Positions 39,601 to 51,600 of a stretch of DNA of 64,000 nucleotides are shown here, piece after piece. The DNA comes from Agelas oroides (Eukaryota; Porifera; Demospongiae; Agelasida; Agelasidae), in NCBI GenBank assembly GCA_949130485.1, contig OX422183.1, positions 10,382,636 through 10,446,635 of the forward strand. The letters run 5' to 3'. Under the pieces are notes generated by a model, which saw only the letters and a list, made by a program, of their open reading frames with translations, did no database searches and was not told the DNA's origin. The number at the start of each line of letters is the position of its first letter. Positions within the stretch are counted from its first letter, which is position 1. The position numbers and the translations under genes are program-made.

Positions 39601-42600
39601 GTGTGGAACTGAAGTGTCAACATTTGTGGTCACCGAAGAGTCAACTTTATGATCATAACTCAGGTGGGCAGTGGTTGAAAAAAAAAATCGCGTATTTGCA
39701 AAATAATGTAAATACCTTCATGTTAAGATAGCTTGTTTGGCCACTGTAGTTGATGGCAAATGTTTGACCCCATGCAATTGCCGTGAATTAGCTTTTAATG
39801 ATAACTGATATTCAAGCTGTGGTGTAAAACTTCAGTAAGCCCTCTCATGCTGGGCATGCACGTGCAATTTTGTATCCATTCATTCATTCATTCATTCATT
39901 GCTATACATTTTTTTCGACTTGTGGTATAATGACTTAGACATCTATCAAAACATCAGTAAGTTACTTTATAACTGTTGATACCAACTGAGAGCCGGCCTT
40001 ACATGCTATACATGTACAGTTGGTTCTGCTAGTTAGTTGTACAAAATGATGACAAACCTCATTGAGGCAATGTACACACAGACTTACTGAATAGTATTTC
40101 CCCCGTTGAGTTGCTTTCTCCAAAGTTATTTTTTGCTGCAATTGTGGCATTGTACTTCCGATAGGCTTTAAGACTGTTATTGGTATGTGTACATGTAGGT
40201 GTACTTGTGTTCAACTGAATAAACACTCTCCCGTCTGAACCGGGAGACATTGGAATGTCATCTGTGCAATATAGTATATTATCTCCACCATCAATTGTCT
40301 CTGCATGAACTTGAAATTGGTCAGGCATCTCACCAGGAGGAATATATACCTGTCAATGAAGACAAAACAAAAGAAGCTTTATTGTATCATGGGAAGCGAT
40401 AACATGAAAGACATTCCAAGGGTAATATAACCCGAAGAACCCAATTTAGAGGAAAATATAAGCCAATTAGGAAGAAAATATTGATATTTCCCTGAGGTAC
40501 AAAATCACTATAATTCACAAACACAAGCAGTACCAAACCAGTCAGTCAGTATTCCACATTGTCTACCACAGTTTGCCTTCTGCTTAAACTGCAACTCCTT
40601 ATGGTTGACAAACTTTGAAACACCCCTTCTTCTGCTGGAGAATATGTGGGGTGGCATGTATGCCACTCAACACCGACCCCCTGTGATTGAGATAAACTTC
40701 AGAGGACTGAAGTGCGTAGCTCTGGGAAGATAGGGCTGTCCACTGTGCTTCCCGATTGCAGTGAAGATCATGAAAGCCAGTAGTTGAGCCTCTGCAGTCG
40801 GAGTTTTACGTGAGATATTGCAGAGACTTTCACACTTCAAACCACCTCCATTCTGCAAACAGTGCGAACGCCCAAGCACTGCTTCAGTGTAATCGGCACT
40901 GAACATTTTGAAAGAACTATCATGTTTTCATTGCTAGGGGGCTTCAATGGAGCCCCAGAAGCTCGTAATGTCTGGCCTTTTGTTCCGCGACTAAAAGTTA
41001 GCAGAATTAGGATATACATCCTCTTTTCAGCCACAAAATATACGCGAACTATCCATTTTAGTAGTCATTTATGTCATAGTGTTGCTTAGAAACACTTAGC
41101 AACCACACTCTTAGAAATGAGGTGGGCCTAGCACACCTTCAAGTGGCACTTGCACACCAGTGTAACAGCACACCACTGGTGTGCTGTAGTGTGTTATGCA
41201 CACCATTTGTATATAGTGTTCTTACTTGGTAGTGTACACTGGTGTATTTTGTGGTAGAGTGCATACCACACTCATTGCGGCATATGGTGTGCACAGCACA
41301 CTTCTGCACATATTTGGTGGGTATAGCACACCATAAATATAAGGTGCCCAAATTAGGCATGTTGTAATCCACAAGGCACTCAGTAATTGTGGAAGACAAA
41401 CTGCCAGTAAGTGGAATCACAAACTAAATTCATATTCTGAATGTACAATTAGAGCGGAGTTGATTGATACCCAGTTTGTCCTATTTACGATTTAATAATT
41501 GGTATGGTATAAAACTAGATTTTCCCATTCCAGTCCAAGTGAAACATTACTAGAGTCATAAACCAACTTGATATTCTGAAGTGAGTGATTAAAGATGAAA
41601 CATTATGGAATCTCAGTTTTATAGAGATGGCAAACTTAAAGAGACAATGTAAGCCATGTTTCTTTCCAACTAATTCTGAGGCCATATCTTTTGGTATAAC
41701 TACAGTTTCCCTGCACTTATATAACATTTTCAATGTTCTGTATATAGCATATACTGCTTATGTACTTACAGGGAGCACTAGTGACTGGTCTCCAGAATCA
41801 CTTCAAGGAGTTCCGAAGGGAGCGAAAGGTTGTAAAGGAAGAAAATCAAAGTGATGAAAATGCAGAGACACCAAGTAAAAAACGGCTGCCAAAAACGGCC
41901 AAAAAGAAACAGCATTAAAAAACCTGCCTCTTCATTAGTGCAGCCACCTGACATTCCACCTGCCAAAGATGAGCATTCATTTTCCAGATTTAATGGAATG
42001 CTAAAGGATGAGGCTAGAAAGGCAAAGCCAAACCGAGATGTTGTAAGCAAGCTGATGGAGCGAACATATTCCCAGGGGAGGAATCACATTCTCACTACTC
42101 CAATGCCTCTTTCCCAGTTGCTGCAACAACCCTTTCCTTGGAAGAGAGGACGAGGTACATTAAAGTTAGGTCTAGTCATGAAACTATTCATTTTTAAGAT
42201 TTAGTTCAAACCATGCCTATACTTTGGCAATCTATAGAGTTAAAACACGGTGCACTCAATTCAAGCTTCACATTAATTTCACTGCAGCTGCTGAAGGACA
42301 TGGACAGGGTTTGTCAGCAGCCTGGACTAACGATGAAAATTTCCAGGGATTGGAGAGATATTTGGGTGCCAAAAATCATTGAGTGTGGAGAAGCCAGTGG
42401 CAGCAGTCGAAGCCTCCCACCCCTTCTGGAGATTGTCAACTCAGATAACCCTGGTATGAAAATGCTATTATTGTGCAACATTCTGGTACATGCAGTGCAT
42501 ATCATGACTGAACATGCATCCTGGTTTCTAATGTATGGCTTGCCATCTGCCCAATTTGCCATTTTCCCAATTTACAGCAAATATGAGGACATCACACTGG

Positions 42601-45600
42601 TTCACTGGCATGTTTGTTCTCTTTCTTATGCAGACAATCTTTGTTTAGCTGCACTTTGTGTTCGGGACAGCAGATCCAAGGCAGGATACAGTGGCATTAT
42701 GAACTTTGTGGCAGTAATTTAAACTATGTTGTATCGTATACCTTTCAAACTTGCCACTATACGTATGATGCTATGTCCTGGTACAAATAACAGTAGCTCT
42801 TGTGGTACTACATAATGTATCATGTTAAAGCTTTTTGTTATGGTTCTTGTACCTCATTTCTTCTGTTACAGGATGTTCGCAGTGATTTGAATAGCATTAC
42901 TCAAGAAATCAGTGATCCAGAGCAAAAGATCGTCACTATTCACCAGTGGCATTGCTATCAGCATTCTATGTAATGAGCATAAAATTTCCGCATGGCCTCA
43001 CTAATTTCTATACCATACTAGAGATTTTGTTTTTTTAAATCAGTTTCCGAAAAGGATACCCATTGTTGTATCACAAGTTATTTCACTTAAAGTAGTAGGT
43101 AGATACATCTTATTAGGCAACTATTAGGTTTCACAAACTCTTAGTTAATCAACCATGTACTAATTTTTAAATTGTACTTCACGTTTTTGCTGTGTCTGTT
43201 ATGACTATTTTTAAATATTCAAAATTTCACTGGTTTAGCACACCATTGGTGTGCAATAGCCACTTTATTTCCAAGAGTACGTGATACAAGTATATTAGAA
43301 CATGCCTACTGGTGGGCTTTTATCAATGAATACACTCAGCACTATTCAATAAATTAAATCCCTCAGGCTCCGTCCTTGGGATTAGTGAATAGTGCTTCGT
43401 GTATTCCTGGTAAAACCCTAGTAGGTATGTTCTAACTATAACATACGTTACTGTATCTCAGGTATTCACAAGTCAGATGTAGGTAAAACTGAGTGGTGTG
43501 TATGGATAGTACAGTCAAGCAGGCATTAATACACACACAGATAGTGAGTATACATGTGTGTGATTAATTACAAGTATGACATTTAAATCACTGGGACAAC
43601 TAGATATCAATATACAGAGAGGTATATCATGTGGGCCGCTTATAGTTTTCATTCCACACAATGGAAAGAAACACATTTTTTTTAAATTCCTGCTCCTCTG
43701 AGATTGGATTAAACAACCAACCAACCAACCAACCAAACAAACAAACAAAAATTTAGGAGTCAATTTCTTCCACTAGATTACATTGGACTACTAGGAGAAT
43801 GCAGTGCATGTGTGAAGCGAGCATGAGGGAGTTGTATGGTGCATTAGCGTTCCATAGCACTACCTTTTCCCACTTGCATACCTCTCACATAACAATAGTC
43901 TCATTTCCAGGTCTTCCCCACCTCCAACTGTAGTCAGTAAAACTACAGGCCTGGGGTAGAGGCTATGTAGGATATCAAATGTATGCCGGTGTTTGTGGAG
44001 CAATTTGGGTATGTAGCTAGTGAGCTAGACATAGCATTACTACTTCACACTTGTATTAATTAACCTGGAGACAGTTTATAGTTTTGTGATGTCTCTGGTG
44101 GGATGCAGGAGTCCTGAGGACATCAAATAGTCCCAAGGGGACTTTGGGATGGGAAGGACAGTGGGACTGTGATGTCACTTGTGGGACACGAGGGTCCTGA
44201 GGACATCCCATGTCCCTTTGGGACTTTGGAATGGGAAAGACAGTGGGACTGTGATGTCTTTGGTGGGACACAGGAGTCCCAAGGATGTCCCATAGTATGG
44301 GATGACAATTACTGGAGTTGTGATATGGGGTTTTAAAAGTTCTTTTCTAGCTGTTGCTCAGTGAGGGTTATTTGATCGAGTCACGCAGGCCTCTCTGATT
44401 CGGGTTCTCACAAACTAATCGCTTTGTACAATCAGGGACCACTCCCTGTTGGCAGCAGAATCACGAAGCACGCTGTTAATAATCAGTCTCCATCTCGCTA
44501 GTCGTGACTCCCTTTCGTTGCCGTTCTCAAGTCCCTGTTGTGTTGACTCCCACTGTTCAGCCTTTCTGTCCTGCTTGTCTTGTGACTTGTCTCTTGAGCA
44601 AGAGTGGCTTCGTGAACCAACGTTGAAAATATTGCATTGCAGACAAATAGGGAGCACTTCCACTGTTCAACCTTTCCCTAGTCTTGTGCTATGCCTCAGC
44701 AACAAACTATATAGGTTTTTTCCAGAAGGGTCTAGGTGTTGAGGAAACTTCAAGCAACTTCACTTTCTGTTACCAGCCTTAATTTTTCCACTACTTGAGA
44801 ATGTGTCTCAATGCAGTACAATGCAATTGCCCAGTGACCTCACAAGCTACACGTGCTTACCTGGGTAGCTATGTGCTTGGGTTCATTGTACACATCCTGT
44901 GTCATTACTGTGGGATAGTAGCTACAGCTGTAGGCAATTAACTAAGCCTCCAGAGCAATTGGAGGCAGCCTAAAGAGTTGCAAGTCAAGGATGAGGGTTC
45001 AAGCCCTTAGTATATTCCATTGGTTTCCTGGTCCGAAAAGTGGAACGAGTATATCTCATTGGTTTCCTGCGACTCAAACTTTTTACATTTCGGCAAGCTA
45101 TATTGCTCCATGAATATCCATCTGATGAGTGTTATCCAGATTTGCCATCACTATTCCTAAGTCCAGTCAGGACATCCCAAAGTCCCCTTGGGACTATGGG
45201 GATGTCCTCAAGTGTCCCATGTCCCACCAGAGACATCACAGTCCCACTGTCCTTCCCATCCCAAAGTCCCAAGGGATCCTCAGGAGTCCCATATCCCAGT
45301 AGAGACTTTACATCCCACTGTCCTTCCGCTCTGGAATAGGGCTGACAATATAGACTACACCAGCCTGACTTCATATCCCATAGCTGAAAGAGTCCTGATT
45401 CCTCAGCTACATGTGCTCAGCAAATACCCATGCACAATAGACCATGACTTGAGGAGACAGTGCCAAGAGGTGAATAAGTTGGAGACACAGGAAACCAACA
45501 GAATATACGTATTTCTCATACCAAGATGTTGAACCCTCATCCTTAACTTGCAACTCTTCAAGCCCCCTCCAAACACTTTGAGACCTTGTTGCCTGCAGCA

Positions 45601-48600
45601 ATAGCTACCATTTCACAGTAATGACACAGTGTGTACAATGAACCCATTTAAGATTAGCAGGTGCTATGCAAACAATAGAAGTGCTATGAAGACAGTTATG
45701 TTAGCAGTAATGGTTGGAGTTCAGTCCTCAACATTGTGAAGTGCTTTTTCCATCTCTTTTTTTTCACCTCCTGTATCACTGTTTATGGACTCACTTTCCT
45801 TGCAGACATATATGGCAGGTCCATGCTAATCAGTGATAATATTACATACTACAGAGAGCCCACTAGTCAGAAAAAAGGGCTGCTGATGATCATTATGACA
45901 CAGTGAAAAAATCACCAAGGAAGCATGAGTCTAATTCCAAGGGCCCAACAGCTACCACAAAGAAGTGGAAGCGGTAGATACCAACACCTACCACAATCAC
46001 CCAAGTTGGAGAATCAGATACATTTTTTCATGATGGTACTATACACGCTTCAGTGATTGCGCTCATCCATGTACTGTGATAGCTCATGATTTTGTTCATG
46101 TAGTGTGATTTCAGGTTTCATGCTTGAGATGCAGGAATGCCAAGTGTCCCGGAAACTCCCAGGAGGATGTGGTACAGACAGGACACTCCTTGGGATGTCC
46201 CAGGGACACTCAATGGGACAGTGGGACAGGGCCATCTACAATCACTGGACTAGTGGACTGACACTCAAAATCATTTTTTGCACTTTCTGCAAGCAAGACT
46301 CGCTCGCCTGTGGAACCCTGCAGCCCTCTCTGTAGCTCTACTGTGGTCCTGGAGCAAATAATTTACTAGGCCTTTGGTATTAGTGAAGGTGTACCCAGCA
46401 TGTAATGAATTTTTCCAATATGTTATAGTGGTAAACAACATGACTTCAATGAAAGAGGTCATTGTTACACCATATTAGCATACTACAGCTACACCGTAAT
46501 GCTCTAGCCTCATTCCCAGGCACTCACTCAGTCCCATTCGGAGTCCCCAGGACATCCCAAGGACTCCCACCCTTGGCAGTTGTCCCAGTGTCCTCTCTGT
46601 CCCACGGCCATCTTCAATCACTGGACTGGACTAGTGGACTGGACTAGTGGACTGGACTAGTGGACTGGACTAGTGGACTGGACTAGTGGACTGGACTGGT
46701 GGACTGGACTAGTGGACTGGACTAGTGGACTGGACTGGTGGACTGGACTGGTGGACTGGACTGGTGGACTGACACTAAAAATCATTTGTATGGTATCTAA
46801 CAAGACTCACTGTAGGGCTGCATGATGCATTATGTTAACCCCCAAAACATGCAACCTTTTATGCACAGAGTGATCAATTTTTCTCAATGACAATAGCCAA
46901 TGCATAACCTGCATGGGCTTCAAAATTGTCGGTGGAGGGGGGAAGTAAAAGTTGCATATCAAAGATTTGATGGAGCAGCACCCTATGTTGTTTTGCACTT
47001 TACCTCCTGGGAACAGAGATTAGCAGTGTAGATGAGCCTTGGCTTGTAAAAAGAAAGGAACAAACATTGTATTGGGTATTGAAAGAATTGCTCACTAATA
47101 TACACTTGAGCATTACACAGCCTCATTCCCCGACACTTGCTGGAAAAATCGGATTTTTTCCCAAAGGGACTGTGGGACAGACAGGAGACTGGACAACTCC
47201 AACTCCCAAGGGTGAGAGTCCTTGAGATGTCCTGGGGACTCCGAATAGGACAGTGGGACAGAGAGGACACTGGGACAACTCCCAAGGATGGGAGTCCTTG
47301 GGACTCCCAGTGGGACTGTAGGACAGACAGGACACTGGGACAACTTCAAAGATGTTGGAGTCCTTGGGATGTCCTGGGGACTCCTGGTTGGACTGTGGGA
47401 CAGACAGGACACTAGGCCAACTCCCAAAACGTGGGAGTCCATAGGATGTCCCAATGATTTCATGCATTTGTGAAAAAGAGGCATATGTAAGTTAAACTTT
47501 TTCAAAGATGGCCATATTCAGATGACAGTGAGTTTGCTGTTCCACTACCTTGCAACATTCAGTGAGAAGCCACTGATGACAGCCCATTTGTTTTGCTGTT
47601 TGCAGAATTCAAAAACTGAATGAGGGCTCCCAAACTAGAATTCTGGTCATCGAAGTAGGAGCTATACTCACATATATAATAGTGAAATTCACATTCAGTG
47701 GATCAGCACTGACTTCCACTACTACCATCTCTGCAGTAATGCTTCTTGGTGCTGTATTGTGTGAGTATTTGGGGGATAAGAGGAAACAGAAAGGAAAATA
47801 AACTAAGGATTTTTTATGTTACTTGCCTGTCCTCCCATGGGTGTGTCAGATCAAAATATTATCTAATTTTGTGATTATGCTTAGATGACCTTTTTGTTTT
47901 GCTAGATGACTGACTTCTCTTTCCTATGCAAGGAACATTTTGTAGAACAATTTTGCCTATTATCCATCACAGTATGCTTGGCATCACAGCTGTAATTTTT
48001 TTAGAATGCTGCGGAGGGTTCCACTATCCACAAATTCTTATTGATATTAAGCTATGTAGTGGGTTTTGCCCCCTTAATTTCCTGACCCTAGCTAGTTGTG
48101 GATAGTGGCGGGGCCACTCCCTGGATATTAGGAGTTAGCTAACTACCTGGTAGCAAATTGCATGCAGATAAGTAGCTTGAGGTGTGTATTCACACATCTG
48201 AACTCCCCTAGTTTGTTTAGTAATATAGTATTAGCTTGAAAAAGATGCAAGTTGCATTCATTGTGTGTGCCATTTTATGTGCAGAATAGTAAGGTTTTGT
48301 TGGAATGAAAATTACCGGTAATACACATGGCAAATTCTTCCTTGTTTACATCTCTCAACACTGCCAACTCACGTCCACTAAAGTATCCAGTGACAGGAGC
48401 ACTTGTAGTTCCATTCCCAGCACCATTTATGGGAGTGACTCGAAACTCATATATCACACTGGTGCTGGTGTCACTATAATCATCCATTGTGAAGTTAAAC
48501 TTTGGGATGTTGACTACCCTGCTGATAGAAGAGGGGCTCAAAGGAACACCAGCCTCTGTGATGTCAACTCGGTACCAGATGTCAGGATCAACTCCTGTTA

Positions 48601-51600
48601 TGTCCAAACTAAATGGAGCATCCCAAATGAGGTGGATGACTTGACCCAGAGATTGACTCTTGAGGTTGCTGACAGCATCAAGCAGGCCTGCAGAAATATA
48701 TGTGTGCAAGATAGGTTTGAGTCCAAGACCTTACGTTGCAAATGAATCACAATACGTGGAAACGCGAATGCGTGTGTTCAGTAACTAGATAAGTGATGCC
48801 ATAGCTGGATTTTCCAGAATCCTAGAATGGTTTACAGACCTCCTCGAACTGTACAACCATGAAGGTGGTTCCAAGCATACACAAAGCTATATACATATAT
48901 ATATATAATAATAGTTAGACGCTGAGACCGAGGGATCTACGCGATTTAGAAACCCGAGGGCCCGAGACTGTAGCGCCCGAGCGCAGCGAGGGCGCTACTT
49001 AAGGGCCCGACGGTTTCTAAATCGCGTAGATCCCGTCGGTCGAAGCGTCTAACTTATTTAGAGTATGCTAGAAATACGTCCACTACAACGCAACTTTTCA
49101 AACCAGGATGAGGATGGAACAACTACGAGCTATTCAAATGGTTGCAGGGCGACGCCGAAACTTCCGTCTACTGTGCGAAAAAGGCAAAACAAGATTCATC
49201 GTCGCTGTTCGGCTGCTAGATGCGCCCTTGGATCCACCAATCCACCTGCTAAGCGGAAATTTACTCCCATCCGCGGCAGCAAAAGAAGGCTCCGCCCCTC
49301 TCTCCATGTTCGAAGACGAGGAAAGACCACAGACTATTTTTGCATAAATGGCGAAGACCGTGTGTCAAGAAACTCAGGGTGACACTATCACAAACCTGAC
49401 AGTCCGTCTGCACTGTTCCGGCCACCATAATTTGAATGTCAGCATCCATGATGGGATTTGTTTACGTCCGTCCGTGTCAGTAGCAACCAATTATTCATGT
49501 TTTGTATCAACAATAATGTGTTTTTATCAACACTTTTTTTAATGTATCCATAAACAACATTGTTGTTGCAAAATCTAAGTCTACCTGGGTGGTGGACTCT
49601 ACATGTAGAGTCCACGGACGGTGGCTCTAAGTGATTTAGAGCCTTCACACTGACCAATCAAATTCAAGCATTTCATGATAGCATACTCTAAATATGTTAT
49701 AGTTGTTAACCGTTCACGAGGGCTTTAGTAGATATATAAGCATGTTGCTTATATATCAACTAAAGCCCGAGGGTGCGGTTAATAACTGGCTTCTAGCCCG
49801 TTTGCGCATGCGCTTCAATGTGTTGCTATGTCAGCGGTGCTATGTCAGCGGTACTATGTTTATTAACCCTCGGCGCGCATGCGCAGCGAGGGTTACAGTA
49901 CTTGGTCTGTGTGTCTGTCTGTGTGTCTGTCTGTGTGTCTGTTACTCAACATCTCACTTTATACGTGATTATTCGTGCCACAAACGATACTAACCTTCTC
50001 AGCGGCGGATGAAGGTCGAAAATTTTAAGCGATTTTCTCTGAAAAATGTTTCGTTGCGAAGCTAGAGCGTTTCCTGTTGGTACGGCTACATGATAAGTCG
50101 GCCATTTTTTACTCCGCGGAAAACGCGCATGCGTATGAATCTGGACCACGTGGCTAGCGGCCATTTTGTTCTTGGGAGAGACGTTCTTTGCGAGTTCGAT
50201 TATTGGCCATTGGCAGTAAGTATGCCTCCAACAAAGGTATGCCCGCAGTGTAAAGCTGCTGTACCTGTAAGACGGAAGACATGTGAACGCTGTGAAAAGC
50301 AGAGTGTAATTTGCAGAGTGTAATTTGCGAGCTGAGAAAGCTATGAAACGTATGAGATCAGTAGAATCAGATAGTGTTAAATCAGCTAGAAAAGCTAAAG
50401 ATAAGTTGCACAAGGCCTGTTAAAGAGCGTCAGAAACTCGTGAGCGAACTTTGCACATGCATGATGTCAAATAACCACAATGTACTGCACTGTGTTAATA
50501 TTAGGCCCAAGTGCCTAGCTGTCAGAACAGATTCCAGGACAGACAGTTAGGAATGAATTTATATCGAAAGGTGTGCCATATCAACTCGAGATCAAACGTC
50601 ATGATACTATTGTTCTCGAGACAGTGATCGATTCTAGTTAACACACAAGTAGAATCACATGCACTGCTGCGCCGAGGGTTTGGCACTTCCGTGCCTTTCA
50701 TTTGTGAACGCAGCTGTTTTTCGAAGGTTGCACTAGTAGCTTACATAGTAGTTAGACGCCGAGACCAAGGGGTCTACGCTATTTAGAAACCCGAGGGCCC
50801 GAGGCTGTGGCGACCCGAGCGTAGCGAGGGCGCTACTAAGGGCCCTCGGGTTTCTAAATAGCGTAGATCCCGTTGGTCGAGGTGTCTAACTTATTAGTAT
50901 AGCAACCGTTTGCTTTATAAACGAGCACGTCGACCATTAATATCAACTCATCAAGCCATGGAGCTAAGCGACTTACTGCAACACGACCTACTTCGGTTCT
51001 GCGAAAGCAGTGAAGACAGCGACAACAGTTTCGACCTAGACCAGCTGCTTTCAAGCGCGCTGGTTGAATATGAGTCTCAATCCGGATCCGGTGTTACAGG
51101 AAATTTGATCGCTCGGAAATACTATCGCTGCGATAATATTTCCTAGGAAATTTTATCGCCGAGCGTAACTTTTTCCTAGGAAATATCATCGCAGCCAGGA
51201 AATACGATCGCTCACGGTACAGCCGTCTGGTAGAGGCGAGAAATAGCGCTTAAAAATGGAGATCATTGCACGTCTCCGCAGTCTATTGACTTTGCAGTGA
51301 TAAGGAATATGACGAGATCTACAACGTGGTGGCAGAGCAGAACTATCCAGATGGTATCACCAAGAACCAGAAAGATGCCTTGATTTTGAGAGAAGATGGT
51401 GAGGTGGTAGACCCACATATCCAGGTACACATTCCGAATCTTCCACAGCAACAGGGTGTTGCAGACTGTGGAGTATATGCTATTGCATACGCTTTCCATG
51501 CAGCAAGAGGGGACAGTTTGGAAGATATCGAGTTTGAACAAGACAAAATGCGGCAGCACTTAGCTAGATGTTTAACTAAGCAAAAGCTAACTCCTTTTCC

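Larger units (their letters stand above)
40350..47671. other. 7.3-kb intron: SAMD3-like unit and GTCCC/GGGAC minisatellites
   Basis: Contains the unit at 41107-43278, an AACC/AAAC microsatellite (43707-43748), and GGGAC-rich degenerate tandem arrays at 44090-44305, 45165-45335, 46130-46230, 46505-46640 and 47150-47460, plus the 13-bp minisatellite at 46621-46771 and two SINE-like segments. No further exon candidates. Confidence 0.65.

Noticed and set aside
42213..42722. 169-aa plus-strand ORF as one gene
   Set aside because: Only 42288-42453 looks family-like; it is bounded by splice sites, and the rest reads through introns.
48305..48745. 146-aa plus-strand ORF
   Set aside because: Antisense of the FN3 exon 48373-48687, whose domain and splice sites are clear.
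49946..50413. 155-aa minus-strand ORF
   Set aside because: Antisense shadow of the zinc-ribbon pseudogene region; no domain.
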